Positions 35,619 through 44,745 are shown, counted from the first letter of the stretch. The stretch: DNA of 64,000 nucleotides from Bacillus sp. FJAT-49711 (GCF_018343715.1 NZ_JAGYPL010000003.1:1-64000), one strand, 5' to 3'. Notes: a model not told the origin generated them from the letters alone. Numbers and translations: made by a program.

Positions 35619-36407
35619 TTACTTCACCGCCTTCGTAAGCGGAATTCGTATTTCATTCATCGTTTCTGTGATATTCGCTGATTTCATTAACGTTTCCCCA
35701 ACTAAAATCGCTTTTGCTCCAGCTTGAGAAACTTGTTCTACATCTTCCTTCGTGCGAATTCCACTTTCACTTACAAGGAGACAATTTTCACCTTTTAATA
35801 CTGTGGCTACTCGCTCCGTCACTCCGAGATCAACCTCAAATGTTTTTAAATTACGATTATTAATCCCAATAATTCGTGCGCCAATTCGAAGGGCCATCTC
35901 TGCTTCTTTTTCATCATGAACCTCGAATAAAACATCTAGTTGTTTAGATCTTGCATAATGATATAGTTCACGCAGCCTCTCTTCTGGAAGCGCCGCCGCA
36001 ATCAGCAGAATGACACTGGCTCCATGGTCCTTCGCAACATCAATTTGTACTTCATCAATCATAAAATCCTTGCAGAGTAAAGGGAGGTCAACCGCTTCTG
36101 AAACAGCGGAAAGATCAGCCATCGACCCTTTGAAAAATTGCCGATCTGTTAAAACGGAGATTGCACCGGCACCAGCCCCGGCATACGCTTTAGCCTGAGC
36201 AATAGGATCAACTTCATCATTGATCACACCTTTTGAAGGAGAAGCCCTCTTCACTTCAGCAATGACGCTGATCTTATCGAGATTTTTAAAGCTTTCATAT
36301 AAGGAAGGTCTTCTTTTTTCATTGATTGATTGTTGTACACTATAGATTACTTTTAACTCCTGGACTTCTATCTTCTTCTGTTCAATGATTTTTTCTAAAA
36401 TCGTCAA
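35619..36407 (-). CDS. trpC: Indole-3-glycerol phosphate synthase
   Basis: 262 residues (VIAEVKRASPSKGVI; LLCKDFMIDEVQID; GINNRNLKTFEVDL; LVSESGI). It closes the indole ring from CdRP. The start is TTG at 36407 (MTILEKIIEQKK) with AAGGAG 9 nt upstream; the frame also runs into trpD. Confidence 0.96.
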   Translation of the reverse strand: MTILEKIIEQKKIEVQELKVIYSVQQSINEKRRPSLYESFKNLDKISVIAEVKRASPSKGVINDEVDPIAQAKAYAGAGAGAISVLTDRQFFKGSMADLSAVSEAVDLPLLCKDFMIDEVQIDVAKDHGASVILLIAAALPEERLRELYHYARSKQLDVLFEVHDEKEAEMALRIGARIIGINNRNLKTFEVDLGVTERVATVLKGENCLLVSESGIRTKEDVEQVSQAGAKAILVGETLMKSANITETMNEIRIPLTKAVK

Positions 36408-36408
36408 T

Positions 36409-37434
36409 TTATAGCACTCCTTGCTTCGTATGTTGACTTCTTTCAATGAGGTATTCTAATTTGGATAAGGCAGCTCCGGAATCAAGGCTTTCCTTTGCCT
36501 TTTCGATTCCTGATTGAATGGAATCTACATTTCCATTTGCATAAATTCCTATTCCTGCATTTAACAATACTGTATCGCGAAATGGTCCATCATCTCCGCG
36601 AAGGACGCTCATCATAATATGCGCATTTCGTTCAGCATCCCCACCCATAATTTCCTCATTGGAATAAGTCGGGAGACCTACATGCTTTGGAAGTAAGGTA
36701 ACAGAGCTTAACTCTCCATTTTCAAGAATCACGAGATGATTTTCACCAGATAGTGAGGCCTCGTCTAAATATCCCGCCCCATTGATGACGACCGCTCTTT
36801 TTCTTCCAAGCTGTTTTAAAACTTCACCCATCAGCATCAACTTATCACGGCGATAAATTCCTAATAACTGCGTATCCAATTCAACTGGGTTCGTCAATGG
36901 ACCAATCAAATTAAAAATCGTTGGAACTCGAAGATCGCGTCTAACTTTCATAACAGCCTTCATAGCTGGATGTACGTGGGGAGCGAATAAAAAGGCAATC
37001 CCGTTTTCGGCAAGAAGTTCCTCCGTTTCTTCGGGTCTATTATCGAGGGAGACCCCCAAATATTCCAATACATCTGCACTTCCTGTTTGACTAGAAACAC
37101 TTCTATTTCCATGCTTCGCAACCTTGATTCCAGCACCAGCGATGACAAAAGCTGAAGTCGTACTAATGTTAAAGCTGCTTGAACCGTCTCCACCTGTTCC
37201 GCAATTATCCATTACTCTGTCCTTCATCGATAAAATAGCCGGTGATTTTTCTCGCAAAGCATGGACCAATCCTGCTATTTCATCTGCCGTCTCACCCTTT
37301 AAGGCGAGTAGTCCAAGCAATGCTCCTGCCTCGCTTTCGGAAATTTCTCCCGAAAAAAGCTTTCTCGCCGCTTCTGTCATTTCCGTTATCGTTAAATGTT
37401 CTCCGACCATCAATTTTTGTAAATATTGTTTCAT
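36409..37434 (-). CDS. trpD: Anthranilate phosphoribosyltransferase
   Basis: 341 residues (DNCGTGGDGSSSFNISTTSA, KHGNRSVSSQTGSADVLEYL, NLIGPLTNP). It joins anthranilate to PRPP. The ATG at 37434 (MKQYLQKLM) follows GAGAGGAG by 7 nt. It is the first gene after the T-box leader; no trpE precedes it, unlike B. subtilis trpEDCFBA. Confidence 0.96.
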   Translation of the reverse strand: MKQYLQKLMVGEHLTITEMTEAARKLFSGEISESEAGALLGLLALKGETADEIAGLVHALREKSPAILSMKDRVMDNCGTGGDGSSSFNISTTSAFVIAGAGIKVAKHGNRSVSSQTGSADVLEYLGVSLDNRPEETEELLAENGIAFLFAPHVHPAMKAVMKVRRDLRVPTIFNLIGPLTNPVELDTQLLGIYRRDKLMLMGEVLKQLGRKRAVVINGAGYLDEASLSGENHLVILENGELSSVTLLPKHVGLPTYSNEEIMGGDAERNAHIMMSVLRGDDGPFRDTVLLNAGIGIYANGNVDSIQSGIEKAKESLDSGAALSKLEYLIERSQHTKQGVL

Positions 37435-37462
37435 GTCCATGCTCCTCTCAAAATTGAATATA

Positions 37463-37770
37463 AAAAAGCCCTCTGCAAACACATAAAAACTTTGTGTTTA
37501 CAGAGGGCGATCAGTCGCGGTGCCACCTCTATTGAAGATTTCATCTTCATCTCATCAAGTACAGGATTGTAAAAAGTGATATGAATTGCCCACTTTTAAA
37601 AAAAAGATCCGATACTTTATCCTTTTAACGGAGGAAACCGGATTTCCCTACTACTGAATTCAGGAAATCTCTCTTAAGCCCATTCCACAAGGCCGCTCGT
37701 ACCGGATTCCCACCATCACCGGCTCTCTTTTACTAACGTTCCAAGTGTACTCTTCTTAATCAACGATTTA
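37463..37770 (-). promoter_or_regulatory. Tryptophan T-box leader, copy 2 (proximal to trpD)
   Basis: T-box core AGGTGGCACCGCG at about 37515-37527; stem I contains AGAGAGCCGG and specifier context GAA-TGG-GC with TGG (Trp) at 37680-37682. Terminator GCCCTCTGTAAACACA paired with TGTGTTTGCAGAGGGC plus T6 at 37463-37508 ends 29 nt before the trpD ATG. Uncharged tRNA-Trp would favour antitermination. Confidence 0.93.
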
Positions 37771-37928
37771 CATTTTTCTTTTAAAAAGGTTATTTTCTTA
37801 AAAGCCCAAGAGCCGGCTTTTACAGTTCTGCAGTTCTTATTAAGCTAATAGCTCTTTCCCATTTAATTATCCTTCAGGTTAAGATCTGTTATCTAGATTT
37901 ACATCAGGGAAAAGAAGCTTTTAAAAAA

Positions 37929-38219
37929 ATACAAAAAGGGCCCTCATCCAAAGGACGAGGAACCCGTGGTACCACCTTCATTAGCCAAAAAAATCAGCTC
38001 ACTTTACAGCAACAAGCAGACATGCTTATCACCTGTCTTACTAACGCGAAGACCTAGCGCCAAAGCCTACTTACTTTTTGTAAAAGTTTCGGTTTGGAGG
38101 CTCAGAAGCCCATTCACCATTTCTGCACACTGGTTTGCACCTACCACCAGCTCTCTAAAGTGCGACAAAACAGCTACTCTTCTTCGTCACTGCCTGAAAT
38201 ATTCATGTAGTTTGAATTA
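37929..38219 (-). promoter_or_regulatory. Tryptophan T-box leader, copy 1 (promoter-proximal)
   Basis: T-box core GGTGGTACCACGGG at about 37964-37977; stem I with AGAGAGCTGGTGG; specifier context GAA-TGG-GC, TGG at 38110-38112. Its own terminator CCTCGTCC/GGATGAGG followed by TTTTTGTATTTTTTT lies at 37929-37960. Copy 1 is followed after about 160 nt by copy 2, so full expression needs two successive read-through events. Confidence 0.93.
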
Positions 38220-38225
38220 TTTATC

Positions 38226-38254
38226 ATCTTAGCTGTTTAAAAAAAGAATGTCAA
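38226..38254 (-). promoter_or_regulatory. SigA promoter of the trp operon
   Basis: TTGACA (38249-38254), 17-bp spacer, TAAGAT (38226-38231) on the minus strand, directly before T-box copy 1. Confidence 0.85.
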
Positions 38255-38337
38255 GATATTATTTAAAAATTTAATTTTTGATTTTTGAAATAAAAGCTGT
38301 GAATGGAATTTATTATGATCTAAACTTTGAGACAATA

Positions 38338-38580
38338 TCAACATAACTGTGGCCGCCTCTTTTACTAATTAAAGGCTCGATGGTTGTTTAATCGTGACCG
38401 TGCGCACCTCTTTTTCTGGATTGAGGTCACGATAAACAGTTAATCGTGACCATGCACATCCCTTTTTAATATTTAAAGGCACAATTAACGACTAATCGTG
38501 ACCTTTGGAACTGCTTTTTCACATTTGAGGGCACGATTACCTATTTAAAATAACCTGGCCATCACTTTTTTCACGATTGG
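38338..38580. repeat. Tandem array of about 52-bp palindromic repeats
   Basis: Three clear units begin AATCGTGACC at 38390, 38442 and 38494, an exact 52-bp period, each ending in a GGTCACGAT- or GGCACGATT-like inverse. Diverged units flank them on both sides (about 38338-38389 and 38546-38580). Each unit can fold on itself. No ORF is supported across the 330-bp stretch. Confidence 0.85.
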
Positions 38581-38654
38581 TGTATGATTGGGACTTTCAA
38601 CCGGATAGGGTGAGAAATTATCATAAAGCAAAAGGACCCTTCATTGCACTATCA

Positions 38655-38867
38655 TCATAATTCTTTTGAGGACTTCGATCCCCTTTTATCCTGCTCATTT
38701 TTTTCTCGTTCTTCGACAAGCTCGTCCGATATATCATCGATTGGCATGAGCAATTGATCACGCTGGGCCTGCTTTTCTGAATCTCCCTTGAATGCCTTGT
38801 CTTTATCATTCCGTTCATCCAGCGTCTTCGCTCTATCAATTTTGTTTTGAGTTGGCTCGTGACTCAT
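38655..38867 (-). CDS. Small hydrophilic hypothetical protein
   Basis: 70 residues, highly charged, no hydrophobic segment (MSHEPTQNKIDRAKTLDERN, ending GSKSSKEL). The ATG at 38867 follows GGAGGG by 6 nt; another ATG abuts that site. Family seen in Bacillus as an uncharacterised small protein; function unknown. Confidence 0.65.
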   Translation of the reverse strand: MSHEPTQNKIDRAKTLDERNDKDKAFKGDSEKQAQRDQLLMPIDDISDELVEEREKNEQDKRGSKSSKEL

Positions 38868-38922
38868 CTTCATCCCTCCACTTTTACTCTTCCTTTTTCC
38901 TACATAAGTGGGAATGAAACAT

Positions 38923-39813
38923 TTACTTTTGAGGGGGTTCTACTTCTATTTCGCCGCCAAACAACTTTTCTTTTGAAAAACCCCTGCCAAGTATTTCAGA
39001 TGCGTTTAGAAAAATAACAAAAGAAGTCGGTTCTTGTTCTTGAAGAACTTTCTTTAAATACACAGCTTCCGACTGCTCAACAACGCATAAAATCATCGTT
39101 CTTTCCTTATTCGTGTATCCACCAAGGGATTTCACTTTCGTTAGGCCACGATCTATCTCTTCGCGAATAATGCGTTGAATCATTTCTTCTTTTTCCGTTA
39201 TGATCAGCACGAGTTTAGTAGGAGATGTTTGCAACTGAACAAAATCAATGACTTTACTTGTCACATATATAGATATCATTGCAAATAAAGCAAGCTCCAG
39301 ATTGAATATAAATGCTGATGCGGTGACCACAATTCCATCGACGAGCAGCTGAGAAAAACCGCTCGATAACCCTGTGTATTTTTTTAATAACTGCGCTATC
39401 ATCGCTGTTCCGCCAGTAGAGCCCCCACCACGATAAACTATTCCGAGGCCGACTCCAAGCATAATCCCCCCATAAATCGCACCCAGCATAGGTTCTTTAA
39501 TATGAAGATCCATCCCTTGCGATAACCAAATGGAAAACGGAACAAAAACAGTGCCTACTAATGTCTTAGCACTAAAATCCTTCCCCAAAATGAGCAGACC
39601 AATAATAAATAAAGGTAAATTAATGCTAATCTGCACGAGTGCAGGGTTCCAGCGAAATACTTCAAATAAAAGGGTACTGATACCTGAAACGCCGCCAGCC
39701 GCCAGCTTAGATGGAAGTAAAAACATATTATATGAAAGACCTACGAGGGTTGCCCCAAACATGATTTGCACATATTCCCATACTCTCATATTTCGAGATT
39801 TTCTCTTCATCAC
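38923..39813 (-). CDS. YitT-family membrane protein
   Basis: 296 residues: five or six TM helices (YitT_membrane; VGLSYNMFLLPSKLAAGGVS, YRGGGSTGGTAMIAQLL) and a C-terminal cytosolic DUF2179 domain (VKSLGGYTNKERTMILCVV). Transport function is suspected but unproven. Confidence 0.9.
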   Translation of the reverse strand: MMKRKSRNMRVWEYVQIMFGATLVGLSYNMFLLPSKLAAGGVSGISTLLFEVFRWNPALVQISINLPLFIIGLLILGKDFSAKTLVGTVFVPFSIWLSQGMDLHIKEPMLGAIYGGIMLGVGLGIVYRGGGSTGGTAMIAQLLKKYTGLSSGFSQLLVDGIVVTASAFIFNLELALFAMISIYVTSKVIDFVQLQTSPTKLVLIITEKEEMIQRIIREEIDRGLTKVKSLGGYTNKERTMILCVVEQSEAVYLKKVLQEQEPTSFVIFLNASEILGRGFSKEKLFGGEIEVEPPQK

Positions 39814-39893
39814 TTTTACACCTCTCTCTTGATTGCCATATTAATTTTAGCAAAAAAGAGAGGATTTACCCTTTTTCTAAAAAGCAAGATATT

Positions 39894-40667
39894 TTAGATT
39901 CGATAAAAGAGTTTCGTATTTTCATATAATCTTTTATACATGAATGAAAGGTCTTCATTTTTAAGCTTTGAAATCATCTTAACTGATTCATGAATCATAG
40001 CTGGGTGGGTCATCTTTCCAGAAAATTCCCCTTCAAAGCGCCACGGTCCATCCGTTTCTACCATCATTTGCTTCAATGAATAATTGATTACGAGCTGCTT
40101 GATTTCTTCTTCGTATAAAACATCGGGCGTAACGGAGATAAAATAGCCATTTTTCAACATACGTTCAATCGTAAGCGGATCCCCTTTAAACCAATGGAAA
40201 TGAGCCCTCTTAATATTATGCTTTTCCAAAAGATCACATACGACGGGGGCATCATCGTAAACTGCATGAAGTACGACAGGCTTGTCCCATTTTTTTGCAA
40301 ATTTTAAAAACTCATTTAGTAAGTCTATGTAAGGTTCTAGTGATATCGTGGGATTCTCGCTACGCAAATAATACGGCAAACCAATTTCTCCGACAGCTGC
40401 CATCTCATCTCGGTTTTCTGACATCCAGTCTAAAAGTGCAGCCACATCACGATCTGAAGGTATTTCCTGTTCAGGGTGAAAACCAAATGTTGGCTTCACT
40501 TGAGAATATTGTTTCGCCAACTCCAAATTTTTCTTGCAAGACTCCAAATCAAAAGAAACAGATATCAGATTAGAACAATGAGTTTGGTCCAATTCCTCCA
40601 TGATCAAACTGATTTCTTCTTCCTTATAGTGGTCTAAATGAATGTGTGCATCGATAATTCTCTTCAT
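39894..40667 (-). CDS. TatD-family metal-dependent hydrolase
   Basis: 257 residues with HIHLDHY, GEIGLPYY, VVLHAVYDDA, HFHWFKGD and MVETDGPW, the metal ligands of the TatD amidohydrolase-like family. It starts 2 nt after the ABC ATPase gene, so it belongs to the thiamin-precursor operon; a hydrolytic role in salvage is inference. Confidence 0.88.
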   Translation of the reverse strand: MKRIIDAHIHLDHYKEEEISLIMEELDQTHCSNLISVSFDLESCKKNLELAKQYSQVKPTFGFHPEQEIPSDRDVAALLDWMSENRDEMAAVGEIGLPYYLRSENPTISLEPYIDLLNEFLKFAKKWDKPVVLHAVYDDAPVVCDLLEKHNIKRAHFHWFKGDPLTIERMLKNGYFISVTPDVLYEEEIKQLVINYSLKQMMVETDGPWRFEGEFSGKMTHPAMIHESVKMISKLKNEDLSFMYKRLYENTKLFYRI

Positions 40668-40669
40668 CC

Positions 40670-41404
40670 TTATGCCCTCCCCACTGCCTGATAAAGTTCT
40701 TTTTTCAGCTTTAAAAATTCATCCCTTAATAATAAATCATTCACTCTTGGACGTTTGAAAGGGACGTTTATCTCATGAATGATCTTAGCTGGATTGCTCG
40801 ATAATACGATAATACGATCTGAAAGAAACAACGCCTCATCGATATTATGTGTCACGAATAAAATCGTCTTTTTAAATTCTGCCCAAATGGACAGAAGCCA
40901 TTGGTGCATTTCAAGTCGAGTAAAATCATCTAATGCGGAGAATGGCTCATCCAGACATATCAATGATTGAGGACTTAGTAAAGCTCTAATAAATGCGACA
41001 CGTTGTTTCATCCCGCCTGATAATTCATTTGGCAGCGCATGTTCATAACCGCTTAGACCTGCTCTGGAAATCATGGCCACTGCTTTTTCAACGTCTTTTT
41101 TCTCATGTAATTCCTGCCCTAGCAATACATTTTCCAATACGGTTCGCCAAGGAAATAACGCGGGTTGCTGCGGCATATAGCTAATAAACCCACGTTTGCC
41201 AGTTATATGTTTTCCGTCAAGCATGATCGAACCTTCATCGGGAGCGAACAAGCCGCCAATTAAGTGAAATAATGTACTTTTTCCACTGCCAGAAGGACCT
41301 AAGATTGTGACAAGTTCGCCATCCCGTACTTTTAGGCTCATATCTTCCAATACTTTGCGTCCATTAAAGCTTTTGGATAAGTGATTAATATCTAGAATTC
41401 CCAC
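40670..41404 (-). CDS. thiZ: ABC transporter ATP-binding protein (ThiZ-like)
   Basis: A 244-residue ABC ATPase: Walker A LGPSGSGKSTL, Q-loop YMPQQPALFPW, signature LSGGMKQRVAF, Walker B LICLDEPFSALD, and H-loop VTHNIDEA. Nitrate/sulfonate/pyrimidine uptake type. The GTG at 41404 follows GGGAGG by 9 nt; the frame extends into the permease gene. Role from the TPP riboswitch and neighbouring substrate-binding protein. Confidence 0.9.
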   Translation of the reverse strand: MGILDINHLSKSFNGRKVLEDMSLKVRDGELVTILGPSGSGKSTLFHLIGGLFAPDEGSIMLDGKHITGKRGFISYMPQQPALFPWRTVLENVLLGQELHEKKDVEKAVAMISRAGLSGYEHALPNELSGGMKQRVAFIRALLSPQSLICLDEPFSALDDFTRLEMHQWLLSIWAEFKKTILFVTHNIDEALFLSDRIIVLSSNPAKIIHEINVPFKRPRVNDLLLRDEFLKLKKELYQAVGRA

Positions 41405-41408
41405 AATG

Positions 41409-42161
41409 TCACGCCTCCCTTCGCCACTTAACAAGCCATTTCTCACATAAAGAGATGACACCAAAAAACACCAAGCTGAAAATCATAATGATAAAAATAG
41501 CAACAAAAACACGCTCCGTGCGAAAGGATGAGGAAGCGAGTGTCATATACACGCCAATACCTTTCTTCGCTCCTAGCCATTCCGAAATTACCGCTCCCAT
41601 CACACTGTATGTAGCGGATATTTTCAAGCCCGAAAATAAAGAAGGTAGTGAGTTAGGCCATTCCAATTTTGCAAACATTTGTGTTTTAGAAGCACCTGCC
41701 ATCAGTAAATAATGTTTCATTTCAGGTGGTGTGTTTCGAAAACCTCCGAGTGCGGCTATCGTAACAGGGAAAAAACATACGAGAGTAATGACAATAATTT
41801 TTGGCAACATTCCAAAGCCAAACCAAATTACAAGCAAAGGTGCCAATACGATAATTGGTACATTTTGCGAAAGAATTAAGAGTGGATAAACAGCTTCCTG
41901 AACTTTAGGAAGTAGGTGCAATAGAATAGCAACAAGCAACCCAACTGAACACCCGATAATAAATCCTCCTATCGAAAGTCTGATAGTAGATAATAAATGC
42001 TCAGCGAAACGATCGAATCCGATGATCATTTCTTTCAATATTGCTGTAGGGGCAGGCAATAGCCAACCTGGAATATTGACGATTTTAACAACCATTTCCC
42101 AAATAAAGAGTAAAGAAAGGAGCGCCAACGCAGACCTCCATCCTTTCATAAAAGCTCTCAT
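41409..42161 (-). CDS. thiX: ABC transporter permease (ThiX-like)
   Basis: A 250-residue permease with about six TM helices and the EAA-like segment MAGASKTQMFAKLEWPNSLP. It overlaps the thiamin-binding-fold gene by one base. It pairs with the ATPase and lipoprotein of this operon for hydroxymethylpyrimidine precursor uptake. Confidence 0.9.
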   Translation of the reverse strand: MRAFMKGWRSALALLSLLFIWEMVVKIVNIPGWLLPAPTAILKEMIIGFDRFAEHLLSTIRLSIGGFIIGCSVGLLVAILLHLLPKVQEAVYPLLILSQNVPIIVLAPLLVIWFGFGMLPKIIVITLVCFFPVTIAALGGFRNTPPEMKHYLLMAGASKTQMFAKLEWPNSLPSLFSGLKISATYSVMGAVISEWLGAKKGIGVYMTLASSSFRTERVFVAIFIIMIFSLVFFGVISLCEKWLVKWRREA

Positions 42162-42451
42162 CAGCTGTATTTCTCCGTCAACTGGTTCATCGTAATGCCA
42201 GTAGGCTGGTATAAAATTTTCACTTGAGAAATGACATTGCTGCTGCCCATTGCGATCATTCGTTCATTCATTTTTTCTATCACTTTCATTAACTCAGTCA
42301 ATTCGCCTTCCATCGTCGTTTCGAGAGGATGAACCTCGTATTTTACTCCTGATTCATCAATCACTTTGATTGCTTCATCTACATATGGAATAACACTTTC
42401 TCCATTTTTGGTTTTCGGGATGATCTGTATGCTGATTAGTGAGTTTGCCAT
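42161..42451 (-). CDS. MTH1187/YkoF-like thiamin-binding protein
   Basis: A 96-residue ferredoxin-fold protein (SLISIQIIPKTKNGESVIPY; YEVHPLETTMEGELTELMKV). YkoF-type domains bind thiamin or its pyrimidine moiety. The ATG at 42451 follows GGAGG by 8 nt. Location inside a TPP-riboswitch operon supports a thiamin role. Confidence 0.88.
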   Translation of the reverse strand: MANSLISIQIIPKTKNGESVIPYVDEAIKVIDESGVKYEVHPLETTMEGELTELMKVIEKMNERMIAMGSSNVISQVKILYQPTGITMNQLTEKYS

Positions 42452-42463
42452 TTGCACTTCCTC

Positions 42464-43441
42464 CTATTTGGGTAAAAATTCATTCGTATATGCTTTTTCT
42501 ACATCCATTTCTTTTTCAAGAAGTCCCTTTTCGAGCATCCAATCCATATAATTTTTCCAGACTTCTTGTTTTTGCTCTCCCCAGCGAGCTGCATCATCCT
42601 GATACTTTGAAGCTAGCCATTCCTGACTTTTCTTCACAAGCTCAGGGTCAAGATCAGGAACATCTTTTATTAAAATATCAGCAGCTTCGTCAGGATTATC
42701 GATTGCAAATTCATAACCTTTTGAAACAGCGGCCATAAAAGCTTTTACCGTATCTGGATTATTCTCAATCATTTTCTCATTCGTTGAAATAACCGGTGTA
42801 TAATAATCCAGTTTATCCGAGTAATCTGTCAAATAAATCATATTGATTTTTTCACCGCGAAGTTCAGCTTCGACTCCGGTCCACGCATAATAAATCCATG
42901 CAAAATCAATATCTCTTTTAACAGCCGTGAAAAAGTCAGTATCTCCCATATTCACAATTTCCAGCTTGTTAATATCAGCATTTTCTCCATCCATGAGAGA
43001 CGCGAGCACAGCTTGTTCAACTGGCGCACCCCAACCACCATATGTTTTCCCTTCAAAATCTTTCGGGGAAGAAATATTTTTCTCAACTGGTGAAGCAAAC
43101 CCTGAAGTATTATGCTGGATGACCGCTCCGATTGACACAATTGGAACATCCTGCACGCGAGCTTCCGTAATACTTTCCTGATAGCTTATCCCAAATTCCG
43201 ATTTTCCAGATGCAACCAAATTATCGGCACCTGCTTCTCCAGGCATGATAATGTCAACATCCAGCCCTTCATCTTTAAAATATCCTTTTTCTTTTGCCAC
43301 GTATAAACCCGTATGGTTTGTGTTTGGTGTCCAATCCAACACGACTGTTACCTTTTTCAAACCGGCACTGTCTTCTTTTTTCGCGCCCCCACAGCCTGTG
43401 AGCAACATTAAAACAAGCAAACTAGTTAACCATTTTTTCAT
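42464..43441 (-). CDS. thiY: Thiamin-precursor substrate-binding lipoprotein (ThiY, NMT1/THI5 family)
   Basis: 325 residues: lipobox LLTGCGG (Cys near residue 17), then an NMT1/THI5 domain (LDWTPNTNHTGLYVAKEKGY; EFGISYQES; GGWGAPVEQAVL). In B. halodurans ThiY binds formylaminopyrimidine for salvage into HMP. The ATG at 43441 follows GGAGGG; the frame runs 37 codons further into the riboswitch. Confidence 0.92.
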   Translation of the reverse strand: MKKWLTSLLVLMLLTGCGGAKKEDSAGLKKVTVVLDWTPNTNHTGLYVAKEKGYFKDEGLDVDIIMPGEAGADNLVASGKSEFGISYQESITEARVQDVPIVSIGAVIQHNTSGFASPVEKNISSPKDFEGKTYGGWGAPVEQAVLASLMDGENADINKLEIVNMGDTDFFTAVKRDIDFAWIYYAWTGVEAELRGEKINMIYLTDYSDKLDYYTPVISTNEKMIENNPDTVKAFMAAVSKGYEFAIDNPDEAADILIKDVPDLDPELVKKSQEWLASKYQDDAARWGEQKQEVWKNYMDWMLEKGLLEKEMDVEKAYTNEFLPK

Positions 43442-43479
43442 TCTACTTTTTCCCTCCGTTACTGGAAAGCGAACCTTAA

Positions 43480-43519
43480 AAACGAAAAAGATGCCCAAGG
43501 TTAAGGAACCTGGGCATCT
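43480..43519 (-). terminator. Riboswitch-controlled terminator
   Basis: Minus-strand AGATGCCCAGGTT paired with AACCTTGGGCATCT (one mismatch), then TTTTTCGTTTTT, between the TPP aptamer and thiY. Confidence 0.88.
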
Positions 43520-43548
43520 GAAAGAACATTCATTATGTATGAATGAAT

Positions 43549-43640
43549 TCATGTTCCCTTCGCTGGTATGAGCCAGAGCAGGTTCAAAGGGTCAGCATCT
43601 AACGGATGCACTCTCAACCGGCCACACCGGTACCCCCACA
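43549..43640 (-). promoter_or_regulatory. TPP riboswitch (THI element)
   Basis: The minus strand contains GGTTGAGAGTGCA, CTGACCCTTTGAACCTGCTC and ATACCAGCGAAGGGAACATG, the conserved THI-box segments. With the downstream terminator it should repress the transporter operon when thiamin pyrophosphate is present. Confidence 0.97.
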
Positions 43641-43682
43641 TTCCATATGATTTTTTCATTACTAGTATAGCAGAGTTACTGT

Positions 43683-44585
43683 TTATCGCAAAATATTTTC
43701 CATAGCTTGTTCCAATATAGGATATTCAAATGTGTATCCATTCTGCTCAGCTTTTTGAGGTATCGCACACTGTCCACGTAAAAGCATCTCACTCATTTCA
43801 CCGAGCAATAATTTCATTGCGAAACTTGGTACTGGCATCCAATGCGGGCGATGAAGCACCCTGCCAATCGTTTTACCAAATTCTTTATTTTTTACTAGAT
43901 TCGGTGCCGTCACGTTAATAGGACCAGAAATAGATTCGTTTTCAATCGCAAAAAGCAATAATCCTGCCACATCGGCTTGATGTACCCAAGGGATCCATTG
44001 ATTACCTGTGCCAACAGGACCACCTACTCCCATTTTATAAGGGAGTGCCATAAGGGGAAGTGCGCCTTCTTTTCCAAGAACGACGCCTAACCGAGCAAAT
44101 ACAATACGAACACCTAGCCTTTCTGCTTGTGCAGCTTCTTCTTCCCATTTCCTTACGACGCTAGCTAAAAAATCACTAGCTTGCGACTTTGATTCTTCCG
44201 TAAAAGTTTCCACATCTGACATTCCATAATAGCCGACTGCTGATCCGTTTACGAGCACCTTTGGTTTGCGATCTAGTTTTTCTATGAGTGTAACGATTTC
44301 TCGTGTAGCATGAATCCGACTTTCAATAATCCGTTTCTTTTTCTCCTTCGTCCATCTGAACCCATTAATGGATTCACCAGCCAAGTTTATGATTGCATCG
44401 ACATTTTTCATATATATTTCCGGCTCGCTATTTGGATTCAACCATTCTACTGCTCGTAAGCCATTCGATTCAAAAATCTTTTCTTTATTTCTAGTTAGGA
44501 TCGTTATTTTATGTCCTTCCTTCAAAAGGCGTGCTTGAAGTGCTTTTCCAACAAACCCGCTTCCCCCTGCAATGACAATGTGCAT
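43683..44585 (-). CDS. TIGR01777-type epimerase/SDR protein (YfhF-like)
   Basis: 300 residues: Rossmann motif IAGGSGFVGKAL, INLAGESINGFRW, SAVGYYGMSD, PWVHQADVAGLL and a C-terminal DUF1731 region (VPSFAMKLLLGEM). Oxidoreductase of unknown substrate. The ATG at 44585 (MHIVIAGG) is chosen because the Rossmann strand begins there; GGGAGGG lies 10 nt upstream. Confidence 0.9.
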   Translation of the reverse strand: MHIVIAGGSGFVGKALQARLLKEGHKITILTRNKEKIFESNGLRAVEWLNPNSEPEIYMKNVDAIINLAGESINGFRWTKEKKKRIIESRIHATREIVTLIEKLDRKPKVLVNGSAVGYYGMSDVETFTEESKSQASDFLASVVRKWEEEAAQAERLGVRIVFARLGVVLGKEGALPLMALPYKMGVGGPVGTGNQWIPWVHQADVAGLLLFAIENESISGPINVTAPNLVKNKEFGKTIGRVLHRPHWMPVPSFAMKLLLGEMSEMLLRGQCAIPQKAEQNGYTFEYPILEQAMENILR

Positions 44586-44745
44586 TTCATTTGCACCCTC
44601 CCGCTCAATCTCATTACCAAAATCATACAGTATGTATGCGCATTCAACAAGATGAAACAAGATGGAAAATGTATTGGTGATTATAAATATACTTTTATAT
44701 GAATAAAAATGTACTTGATTTAGGAGAAAACATGTTTTATTATTT

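Noticed and set aside
37795-37825. AAAAGCC...GGCTTTT hairpin between the T-boxes as a third terminator
   Set aside because: On the minus strand only TTTT follows and the loop is ill-defined; it may belong to spacer or stem structure of the leaders.
38390-38545. CRISPR array
   Set aside because: Regular 52-bp period, but the units are similar throughout with internal palindromes; there are no unique spacers and no cas genes.
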